Shown: positions 26,884-38,400 of the stretch, one piece after another
Layout of the letters: every line of letters begins with the position of its first letter
Numbering within the stretch: the first letter of the stretch is position 1
Origin: Gordionus sp. m RMFG-2023
Taxonomy: Eukaryota > Nematomorpha > Gordioida > Chordodea > Parachordodidae
DNA length: 64,000 bases
Reading direction: 5' to 3'
NCBI RefSeq assembly: GCF_954871325.1
Contig: NC_088776.1
Coordinates: 52,532,569-52,596,568, forward strand
Made by a program: the position numbers and the translations under genes
The notes under the pieces: model-generated
What the model saw: only the letters and a program-made list of their open reading frames with translations
What the model was told of the DNA's origin: nothing
The model's database searches: none

Positions 26884-28951
26884 CAGGGTTGGGCAAATTT
26901 TCAGAAAATTATATTCGGATACAGATACAGATACTTTATAAAATTTTGTATTTAAGATACAAGATACTTTAGAAAAATTTCAATAAGATATAAGATACTT
27001 GTATTTTTTTAAAAAAAAGTATCTAAGATACAAGATAATTTTTTTAAAAACTTTAAATAGTCAAAATCAAAATGTATAAAGCTTTATTTTCTTATATATA
27101 ATATAAATTTATAAAAAAATATTTAAAATAAATTGTAGAAAATAACAAATTTATTATAAAAGATAATGCGATATTCCATTTAATAATTATATAATTAGTA
27201 AATAATAATAAATCAGCATCATATATCAGCATTATTTTTTAATATTATTAATTTTTCAAATGATTTATCGTTCAATCTTTGACCATTTGATCTATTAACA
27301 ATAATCTTTCAACGGGGGCTGAGGAGTGTAATATTGTGTTATATTTAATAAATATTTCTTTTATATATTTATAACTATTTAATATATTTATACTCCGCCT
27401 GTCATCTTTCATATAATTTAGGACCTCTATTTCAATATCTTTTATTGAATTTTTAGAATTGGATATGGTACTTTTAAGGCAAAAGTAATGATCATCTTCA
27501 TCAATTGAAGATTTTGTTGAAGTATTAATTTCAATATTATTTTTAAAAACAATTAAAACTTCATGTAATAACAAATCCTGAAGGTATTTTTTTTATTTTT
27601 CACCATCAATCCAACGATTTTTTAAATAGGGATGAGAAATAGTTGCTAAAAATGCACTTTTAAAATTGTTATCAAAATCATGTATATTTTTAAATCTTTT
27701 ATTTAAATAATTTTCTATGGCAATAGCTAGTGGTTTGCAAAATTGTAGATTGGGTTGAATTAAATTTGTAATTTTTTTTAACGACATTTAAAATTGGAGC
27801 TGATTCTCCATAATAGCAGTTGATTTCACTCTGTATTTTGTCAATCGCTATAGCCAATGGGGCCATTATATTGCAGTATTCTTCTAAATATTGAATTTCA
27901 ATATCTCTTAATTTAGGAAATTCTAATTTTTGACATAATTTAGGAAGTTCGCCTTTAAATTTTAATAAACTATGAAGACTATCATACAAATTTCATCTAG
28001 TGCAACAAGGTGTAACTAATTGTTTTCCTAAAACTGCATTGATAAGTTATGCAGTTTTAGGCCTATTATTTGCATTCCATAGCTTAGTACATTTAGCTAT
28101 TACAGGATGATGAATTTTAGAAATGTTAGGAGAATCCTTAATAGCTCTCTCGACATCTGTTGTGGCAATTAGACTTATCGTTTGGCACAAACAACGAATG
28201 TGTTGAGGCAATGTTATTGAGGCTTCTTTAGACCCTTAAATAAACAAATATATAAATTTATTTGAATAATTTTTTTTACTAAATTTACAATATCATAATA
28301 AATTTTAAAGAAGTATTAAATAATACTTTCAATGATTTCGAATTCTATACATTCATCATTATTGATGTCAAAGTCATTCTCTACAGCTTCCAAAGAATAT
28401 CCAAACTCCTTGAAAGCTTTCTTAAAGTTTGAGCCGTTATCTGTAACAGTTGCTATAACTTTTTCGTCAATACCAAAGTCACGATGAATTTCTTTATTAT
28501 GATCATATTGAAGTACTTCAAAAAATTTGCCATTAAGTATGCTTAGTTTAAATTTATTGTTATAATTTTCGGTTGAAGAATTATCTAAAAACGAAGATAA
28601 ACATATTATTCTATTTTCTTCTTCCATAATTTTAAAATAGACAGATATAAAACGATTCAAATATGGTAGTTCTAATTGTTAGCAAATTGCTATATGACGA
28701 CCAACGTCATATATCAAAAATTATCTTAAAATATCTAAATTTTGATTATATTTTTCATTTAAATCTTAAAACATTCATTTTAAATTTTAATACTATTTAA
28801 ATTAACCAATATAAATTTTTATCTGTATCTTGAATATAAAGTTGGTTAAGATACAAATACTTTTAAATAATATGTATCTTAGATACTGGATACAAGATAC
28901 TTTCCAAAATTTTTAAAAAGATACAAATATCCGCGATACTGCCCAACCCTG
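26884..28951 (-). mobile_element. hAT element (family B), perfect TIRs and 8-bp duplication, decayed transposase
   Basis: Ends CAGGGTTGGGCA are perfectly inverted. The 8-bp duplication AATATATA is exact (26876-26883 and 28952-28959). Subterminal regions carry repeated AAGATAC/GATACAAG words. Transposase pieces are on the minus strand: 28660-28316 (TVTDNGSNFKKAF, typical of the hAT catalytic core), 27989-27593, and 27574-27272 with the dimerisation motif SSAPVERLL. Several stops and frame changes break it; it is the innermost of four nested elements. Confidence 0.9.
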
Positions 28952-31797
28952 AATATATATATAGAAATGGACTTTTGTAATAAAGCATGTGTTATATAAT
29001 TATGCATTTTGGGTTTTTAAAGGGATGGACATGTGGGATAATTTATTATTAATTAATGTTAATATATTGTATATGTAATTCAGTTTCAATTAAGGTTGAT
29101 ATATTATTAAGTGATCTATTGAGAGTGAGTTAATGTTGTTTATTTTGAAGTAATTAACTATTTTTATGAAATAGGATGTAATGTGAATTACACATATGAT
29201 ATATTTAATTATGAATGATAATTTAAAGGAATTGAAGTATGATGAAGTCAGAATAATATCTATAATGTTATAGGTGGATAGTTATTTTGATTTAGTACCT
29301 GCATTTGATATATATATAAATTGGGTATGGATTTATATGATATATTAGATGATGTGTAATATTTTTTTCCAAATTATGAAATCTTTATATTTAATATATA
29401 TATATATTTTTAAATTATAAAATTTTATAAAAGTTTTTTGCAAGTATTATATTATTTTTATGATATGCAATGATGTAAAGGGAAAATTATTTTACAGATA
29501 AGGTCAGCCCATGTTGATGGATATGCCTTGAGGTGGGAATATTGTTTGGTTTGATACTGGAGAAAGTTTTTTTTGTGTAAATTTTATTTTTGTAAATTTA
29601 TGCTGCATATTACATTTTTTTTAATCTTTGTAATAATTTTATAGCACATCACATTTTACTATTTATTTTATGAACATTTTTTTAAAGAAAAGACTCAAAT
29701 TATTTTATATTGTGAAGGTATATTAAAAATTCTTTACATATATATCATATAGCCCATTATATTTTTTTGTTACTTTGCATTTTACATTTTTAATTATGAT
29801 GGCAGAGTTAGGTAGAAATGGTATATTTTTCTTAGGATACTGAGTAATTCCTAGATGGAAAATATTGTATTTTCTACATATTATATATTTTTCCTCCCTA
29901 TAAAATATTAAATTTATTTCTATACATATGTCTTTTAATTTTATTTAAAATCTTTGTTCGGCAAATTTTCACAATTATTTTTAACACCTAAAATTGGATT
30001 TATATATCTATTTTAGGAGATATTTATAAAAATGTAGCTTTGATTTTGTTTACATGACAGAAGGACAATTACATGTGTTGAAATTGCATTTCACACATAG
30101 ACCATGTGTTCACATTACAGTATTATATGTAAAATCATTATTTCCTAATTACCATTAATCATACCCAAATAATGTATATTATAGCTCCTATTTCCCAAAT
30201 GTCTTAAAATGAATGAATTATTATGTTTTGCTGATATTACATTGTCCATATTAATGTTCCATAGATTATAAATGCAGATACCCCAATGTACATGTCATTA
30301 TTGATAATATGTGTTTTCGCGATTATATATTGAAATGTATCGGAGATATTATATTATAAATCATCATAAGGGAAGACGATTCGATAAATTCCCTGAACGT
30401 CTTCAAGGCGTCTCGATACAATTCAAAGAGGTGATTCGATACAATTCAAAGGGGCGATTCGATACAACACCACCACAGAGAGAGGGACGCTGGGCTTGTC
30501 AAGGTTGGGCGAAAGCAGACGTCATATTTATTCATAAAAATATCTAAAGATTATAAACTATTAAGTAATATAAAACAGTTATCGAATATAATAATAATTA
30601 TCATAAACTATCCAGCTTCCATAAATTCTTCACCCCAAAAGACACCTAAAGAAAGCTCCATTGTTCCTCCCAACCCACGTGATGATCACGTTTTTTCTTT
30701 CCCACCTAGGAAAACTTAATTCCCCTGTCAGAAAATAACTGACATTTGATGTATTTTATTAAATTTATTCTTTTTTTTTTCAACAGCCACAACAGTAAGT
30801 AAAATAAATTTTTTTTATATTGTGCACAGTGTATAAAATATTGACTAGAAAATAATTTAAAAAGCAAGTTTTATAACATATATCAAATACAATATTATCA
30901 AAAAGCTTACTATAACTATAATGTAATTTTTAATTTTCGTGTGGATGTTGCCAATTCATCTAGAATTTCGTTCGTCGTTGGAACTAAATCTCTATGAATA
31001 TTTAACATAGCTAATCTATTTAGCCGAGATTCTGAAGTAGTACTTCGTAAAAATGTCTTCAGCCTTCTCAAGTTTGAAAATGTCCTTTCATTCGTGCATG
31101 TTGTAATAGGCAAACATGCAAGAATATAAAATAACTTCAAAATATCGGGAAATTGAGCCAACATGCCAAGACATATTTAAATTTTGTATATTCTGTTCTA
31201 AAGAAAAATGAAAAATATAAAATTAGATATTTATTAATAATTAAAATATTATTAAAAATAAATTCAAACTCACTCACTAATAATTTTGAATTTCATAAAA
31301 TAAATATATTTAATAATAAATTATATACCGTTTGATTTCAATATCTTTGTCTTTGACTAAAAATTTCTCCAATTTTTAATAAATTTTTTAATAATGTTAA
31401 TGTACTCACAAGGAAAGGAAATTTAAAAAAAATTTATTTATAAAAAATAAGTTTTATGTTAGAAAATTGATATTCTAATATTTGTTAAATTTTGATTGGG
31501 AGGGGAGGGGGGAGTAAAATTTTTATTAGCTTAAGATGATATTTATAAAAAGTCAATTTTGCGATGAGAAGGGATTTCCCATTCCCCCTTATTGGTTACG
31601 CGCCTGATCGTATTATATTATCATTATTTTGTATGTTCATATTATAGTTTTATTTTGTATTCATATAACATTAATAATTTTTTTGCAAAAATAGACAAAA
31701 ATTTATATGAATGCTTAATTATTTTTTTTATTAAAAAAAAATAGTGGCCCCCCTGAGCAGGTGGCCCCCTAACTGTAAATTCCTGGCCACGGCCCTG

Positions 31798-32414
31798 CTT
31801 TTTACGGATGAATTGTGCTCCTAGATTAAAATTTTAAATCTTGGATTCTAACCTAAAACCATGAGATTGGTAATACTAAATACTAAACTAGGTTTCGCTT
31901 TTTAAGGTCATCAAAATGTTTATAAATGAAATGAAGATAAAATTACACTATCTTTTATTTTAATAAAAAATAGAAAAAATCAATAACGTTTAACGCATAC
32001 ATCTGCATTGACATACACCCCTAGAGTAATCTCTTTAACATTAAAAGAGATTGGATATCCCAGCAAATTCAAGAAATCATCTATATGATTATTTAACCGA
32101 TAATGAATATAATGTTGAATTATGATGGTTGTTCTTAGAATAATCATGTCTGTTTTGATGGACATTTTAATCACTTAGTCATCGCATGTGTTATGAAAAA
32201 TACACTAACCATCGATAATGTAATTATAAAATTATCACGTATTCAGAACTTTTTATGTTCTTTACATTGCACCTCATGTACCATCAACTTAAATCCTCAA
32301 TTAAATAAGATACCATCTTTTATTGTAAGGCTATATGTTAACTATTTAAAATAAATATAATGCTTAGATTCCATATTCTGTAATAGATAATTATGAAAGA
32401 ATTTTTAATCTTAG
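31798..32414. other. Segment upstream of the first recognised MTMR9 exon
   Basis: Expected to hold or precede the missing GRAM-domain exons, but none could be matched. A 64-codon frame on the minus strand (32174-31980, containing LNLLGYPISFNVKEITLGVY) looks protein-like but has no known relative that I recognise. Confidence 0.4.
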
Positions 32415-35400
32415 TACAAATATTCTCAAAATATATTGCAAAAACCTAAAAATTATATTCTTGGAATTTACAAATCTTGATAATTTATTACAATTATGTA
32501 CAGTTATTGACAATCATGGTAAAAATTTTAAAATTTATAACCTATAATAAAACCTAAGATTCTCACATATTAACAAATCTTAATGATGGTTTACCTATTC
32601 CTGATTTTTTTAATCTTGAAAAAGAATATAGCCTCTTAATATTGAATCTGCAAACATGGAAGGTTGTGGATATTAACAAGGGATATAATGTTTTTTTTTA
32701 AAACCTTAATTATGTTTTAATTTTTTTTAATTACTAGATCTGTTCATCATATCCTGAAAAATTACCTATTCCATTTTCAGTAAGTGAACATACATTATTT
32801 AAATGTGCATCATTTAGAAATAAAAACCGATTCCCAATTTTATCATTCATATATCCTGGATCACAAGTTAATTTGCCTTTGAATCAATTTAAATATAAGT
32901 ACTGATAGGGATGCCTTTTAAGATCAGCTCAACCATTGATTGGACTTAATAATACACATTGCAAGTTTGATGAAGAATATCTTAATTATATATTGCCAAA
33001 GGGAAAGAGAGGATATATTGTAGACACACGATCTAATTTGGCTATTAACAATGCAAAAAATTTAGGTTTATGTCAAAATTGTTATACAAAAATTATCATC
33101 TAATTGAAAAAAAAGTTACATTGATATTTTTTATTAAAAAATTTGTAAGTATATTTTTTAGGGACCTATTGAGGTTAAATTTTAGAGCCAACTTAGATAG
33201 GATTTGAAAAATTATCCCATTTTTAAACTTTGCCTGATTAGTCTGGCTTGAATTAAATCTTGATCATTTTATCTATTATATGATTATCCAAATAATTAAT
33301 TATAAATTTATTTTAAATAAATTAGCCTGTTCTATGATATTTTAGGTAAAATCCAGATTTGTAGATTTTAATATTACCCCTTTAAAGAATTGTCATTTTA
33401 TCCCCCCTGGGTTATGCCTGCAGGCCTTTGATATTTTTTTAAATTAGTATAATTTATGTAGGTGGTGGAACAGAGCATGAAAGTAGGTACCCCCAATGGA
33501 AAAAAATCTACATTCCTATAGATATTACTTGTTTTCAACAATCCTACAAAAAATTGACTACTGGTAATATTCAATAAATATTTTATTATGTATTATATAC
33601 TTAATTTAATTTAAAAAAAAGCCTTTATACATTAAAATACAATTCATTATTAGTTGAATACTTTTTTAAACAATAATTTATACATAAAAAATAGCCATTT
33701 TGTTGATAAAAAATAATCATATGAAATTTTTTCACATTAATATTAGCCTGTTTAGATGTCAACATAACATCTGACAAATGGTTATCGGTATTGGAAAGCT
33801 GTAATTGGTTGTCACATCTTCACACTTTGCTTAATGGAGCAAAAATTTTATCAGATTTACTCAAAAATACAGGTATTATTCATTACTAGAATAGTGGCTT
33901 ATTTTTTTTTCTATTAATAATTGTTGGTATGCTGAATATGCCACTGCCTTATATATAGATGGCACATTTAGATAAATGTTCGATGTATTTTTAGCAGTGT
34001 TGTTAAACACGATATATAAAAATAAACCAAACCATGATAAAAAGATATAGATCTCCTACACTTGCTACAACATAATACAAGAATTTCCCTTTTGTTTTTT
34101 GAACATTCTTCTACCATAACAGAATATAAATATTTTGTAGTATTTGTTCATTATGAATTAATATAAATATACAAGGATATAAATTGCAATACTTTAAAAA
34201 GTTGTTATTTATGATAATTATATTTAGTTAAAAATGTTTGAATATAAATCATTTAGCACATAAATTATAAGTAGTAAATTAAAAAGTAATAATAGTGAGT
34301 TATGAATATATCAAATACATTTATTTTATGCCATAAATTGTATCCTTTATCAAATTATTGGGGGAACCTAACCACAAATGATGCTCATAATCTCCCAATC
34401 TGATATTTCTTTTAATATTTGGCCTTTTGAATTGATTAGAATTTATTGGATGGTATAATGATTGTACGGAAAAGGATATACATAGCAATAATAGACATAC
34501 CAATAAAATTTATTTTTATTTTGGCCTATCCATAATATTTCTACCCTGGCCCCTTTTTAAAAATATTTTTTACACAAATTGCCCAACCAGACTCGAATTA
34601 TTTTTATTATTAATTTGCATAATTCAAGGCAGGCTAAAAAAGATGTTTTAAAAACTCCAGGCTGGCTTGACCTGAAAATAATATATTGTGTAAATTCCCC
34701 AACCCTTTTATGATCTGTTTCCAGACAAAACGTTTTTTTTTGAACACCTCAAATTTTTTTTAAATTAAATATTGTATCATACTAATTAATTTCAACAAAT
34801 TACTACCCTTTGTTTTGCGATGCTCGAAAACCTGCCTGGGAAACCACTTATGAAAAACTCTCTGGGAAATGGTCTAATAAATATTTTTCATCAGTTTCTC
34901 AGCCCAATATCTTTTTAGCGTTAGGCCTGCATTTTATCTCTAATTCTGATATTGTAAAAAATGAATATTAATTTTTTAAGGATCTCCAATATTAATTCAT
35001 GGTACAAATGGCACAGATGCTACCTTGCAACTAACATCTTTGATACAGATCCTTTTAAACCCCGAATGTCGCACGTTCAAAGGGTTAATTTAAAAATAAA
35101 TTTAAAAAATATGTTTTATTTTTTTTAAAAAAATTCAAATTTCAATATTACTATTATTTTAAAAAATTCTTATTTTTAGTTTTCAATCCTTGATCCAAAG
35201 GGAATGGATATGGGCTGGTCATCCTTTCAGGGATAGATGTAGTTCAGGGCCATTCGCTCTTTCCGATACAAGCAACAATTACATGCCTAACACCACGAAC
35301 AATATCGATCCACTTTTAGAATCTTTAAACAATTTTACCAATTCTTCTACCAATTTTTCTTCTTTCCTTAACCCTAAAATTGACTCAAAGAATGAGAATA

Positions 35401-38400
35401 GGTAAATATTATTATCATTCTAAGAAATCATCTCATAAATTTAAAGCCGCATGGGATTGTTCCGATCAAATACCATCTTACCCATCTAAATATTATATAT
35501 ATACTCTCATGGAACTAAATTTTTTCATTTTTGACCTTTTACATATTATTTATCTGGGTGTATTTAAATCATTTGAAAATTTTTTTAAAAAAAGATTGGA
35601 TTTTGTATTGCCAAATTTTAAACTTGGGAATTTAGGAATATAATTTTTATGCTGTCTCATTTATGTGATATCTTATATTAACGAGGAATACTTTAATATT
35701 TTTTATTTAAATAAATAAGAAAGTACATTTTAAACATTTTACAAGATTGCTTTATAAATTACAAAAAATTTTAATTGCAAAATTACATGCGTGGTTGTGT
35801 ATAATGCATAAAAGACGTTGAAGATGAGGAATACTATTCGTATAATATCTGATTTTAGAAAATATTTTAAAGGATCCTCTCAGATTTAATCTACCCTAAT
35901 GATTTGAGGGTTAAAACAACCATCCAGTGCAAAGAAAATTTTAGAAATAATCATTTTGCTTTAGAAAAGATCCTGGTTGACATAATAGTGAGGGTGACAG
36001 AACACACTAATAGTGTTCAAATATATTTAATAAATGGCGAATACATTATGCTAAATTTATGTAAAAGTCAAAATAATTTACTAAAAAGTTTTGAGTATTA
36101 GATTCAGAATATATTTGGAAGATTCCAATTTCAATCACATCCTTGGATGTATTACGAAAAAATCATCGAACATGTGAAATTTTGTCGACGATAACTGCAC
36201 ATCTAGTGTTAATAATTAAATGCCAAAACAAATCAGAAACATTTACAATGTTTTCGCCTTCCTTATTAAATAATATGTCGAATCTTGAATAGAGGAGATC
36301 CTAAAATGTAATTTTTTATGTGATATTACAGAAATAATCTTTAATCAACTCGTTGGTATACAAGCTTCTGTAGAATGGATCCTCTTTTGGCCTATTCAAA
36401 TTCTAACTTGAAAACTGGCCAAGACTAGAAAAAGATAGAAAATTCTTATTTTAAATGTTTTATTTTAATAATAATAATAAATCTTGTATGTTTAAATTTT
36501 TATATAAATAGAAATGCTAGTTATATATTTGAATGTCAAGAATAGAAGATCAAATAAATTGATGACGAAGATTTATATACTTGAAAAGGAATCAAGAGAG
36601 TGGATATAATCATAAATATAAAATATCATTTTCTATCATCTAACCTATGGATTGAATTGGTATTGTATTATAAATAATTTTAGGGCTGTGGCGATACTAA
36701 ATATCGGATCGGGCCGATACCTGTAAAAAATCGATCCTATCTTTTTACTTTTCTATTTTCTAAATAATTTTTTTTAAAACAATCCAAATACACAACACCC
36801 CGTGAATTTTATTTTTTTTAAAAAAATAGATTTATAGTATTTTAAAAGTTTTTTTTATAAAAATAGAAAGGAACACTCAAAGTTTTTTTTATTTAAAAAA
36901 AAATAGATTTATAGTATTTTAAAAGTTTTTTTTTTAAAAATAGAAAAAAAAACACCCAAAGTTTTATTTATTTAAAAAAAATAGATTTATAGTATTTTAA
37001 AAGTTTTTTTTTATAAAAATAGAAAGGGTTTTATTTATTTTAAATCTTTTTAAATAATAACGTCAATTTTATTATTTATACTATAATTAAAAGAATTTTT
37101 TAAATTTGGTATCTGAATTATGGAAATATTTTACAAAAGACAAAGATAATTTTGCAATTCACGGGGAGGAATAATGAAAAATTCATTTAATACTATCAAT
37201 ATCCGTAAACATTTTTTAATTATTGTAGAAATAAAAAAATTAAATGTATAATTCGATTTTTGCATAAAAAATATTGATTTCTATTACATTTGGTTCAAAG
37301 GGGGGTGATGAAAAATCAATATAAATATCGGATCGAATCGGTGAGAAATATGTGGATTGGCACAGCCATAAATAATATAATTATTTATTACAAGAATATC
37401 GCGAACATCATATTTTAAATAATCTAATATTTCCAATTCAAAATCTTAGGAATCATTATTTGTTGAGTTTATTTTTAGAACAAAAATAATTTACCATTTT
37501 TAAATAAATTTAAAATACAATATATCATTTGTATTTAGGGCCGTATCGATCAACAAATTATCCTTAAGATTTTTATCGATCCTATATTTTCTAATATCCT
37601 CCTCAAATCGTTCAGATAACTGGAATTTACCCGATAAATGTTGAATATCGGATAGGGAAGATTGGCATAGCTTTGCTAATATGCCTATCTTGTTGTATAG
37701 CATATATAACTTTAAGCCTACCTCTTCGCAGACATTAAAATTTGGCACGAATCAGAGAAAAAAAAATTTGCATTTCTAGTAGAAATATAATTCACTAAAA
37801 AATTTATTTATATAAAGCCACTTTAAAAAAAAATTGCGTTTTCGTATTTAAAAAGGTAGCAGAAATTTCAAGGAAGAAAACTACTCAACTCTTCCGCCCC
37901 ACATTATAATTGCTCTAACACTGTCATAGCATATTTATTTACGATGTATCTTCATTTATTTTAAAACTCTTTCCACTTTATCTACTTTTATGGATTTATA
38001 TTTTTCCGCAACAATAAATTACAAAAAAAAATCTTTATTTTTTAAAGTCCCACAGATTTTCAAACTACGACATCCGCTTTCAAAAATCTTGGCCTTTGGT
38101 TTGATTCGTACCTCCGTTTTCCTTTTCCAGAAGAAGCCACGCCACTTGTCCCCGATAAAATTCAAATTGGTGTTATTACAAATACAATGGACAACGGAGA
38201 ATTTAGCGAAGAAATCAAAGATAATTATACCTATAAAAAGGACGATAAATCCTCAGGCGTTAACGTATTAGATGGAGGAGATACATGTATTGTGACTGGT
38301 AGAGCCTCTAATGAGCTCAATTCTGAAGTCAGCGATGCCAATGAAAATACCTTTGTTGACAATATAAGCATCGTGGATGAAGACGTAGTAAATAATCCAC

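Larger units (their letters stand above)
25468..30793. mobile_element. DNA element with about 275-bp terminal inverted repeats, superfamily unknown
   Basis: Left arm 25468-25746 is repeated inverted at about 30521-30793 with few differences (outer ends GTTGTAGCTGTTGAAAAA and CTGTTGTGGCTGTTGAAAAA; inner boundary at ATGACGTCT). TAAGT occurs beside both ends and is single in the undisrupted copy of its host, so it may be a 5-bp target duplication. Outside the hAT nested in it, no ORF of note is seen. It contains a four-fold 64-bp tandem repeat, so it looks non-autonomous. Confidence 0.78.
25137..31606 (-). mobile_element. Family A hAT element, split by a nested long-TIR element
   Basis: Starts CAGTGCGTATCCAGGATTT and ends with the inverse of CAGGCGCGTAACCAAT. 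Flanks GTCGTATT (25129-25136) and ATCGTATT (31607-31614) match at 7 of 8. The transposase C-terminus on the minus strand at 31164-30916 contains TTCTNERTFSNLRRLKTFLR and LAMLNIHRDL. The copy at 48844-50407, in the other orientation, gives the undisrupted structure and shows that 25468-30793 is an insertion. Confidence 0.85.
22670..31797 (+). mobile_element. Outer hAT-like element (DUF4371/ZMYM1 type) hosting three nested elements
   Basis: Ends TAGGGCTGTAGCC and the inverse CAGGGCCGTGGCC, each followed by G/C-rich runs. Own coding remnants on the plus strand: 23656-24171 with the family pattern (DYISDKYSKSEMPFFCLKAD, then SAESITNCILKQLNELNI, then a segment like CHAHMLHLVV) and the C-terminal end at 24978-25136 (IKRVLSCTRGSIKDQNKQ). 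The transposase is broken by several stops and frame changes. The element is interrupted at 25137 by another hAT. The outer target duplication is not clear. Confidence 0.7.

Noticed and set aside
30311-30547. 78-codon plus-strand frame near the right arm of the long-TIR element
   Set aside because: Built from a short direct repeat (TTCGATACAATTCAAAG) and the inverted arm; no protein family.
25468-30793. Polinton-like identity for the long-TIR element
   Set aside because: It has no capsid, polymerase or integrase coding content; length and flanks do not fit.
34321-34503. Minus-strand frame with a signal-peptide-like start (VCLLLLCISFSVQS) and Lys-Arg sites, suggesting a neuropeptide precursor
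   Set aside because: It lacks an ATG start in frame, has two stops shortly upstream and no splice acceptor between them and the hydrophobic stretch.
34805-34975. Plus-strand frames upstream of the MTMR9 exon at 34981, one resembling part of a prenyltransferase
   Set aside because: Two overlapping frames are about equally protein-like, none joins MTMR9 in phase, and the similarity is too short to name.
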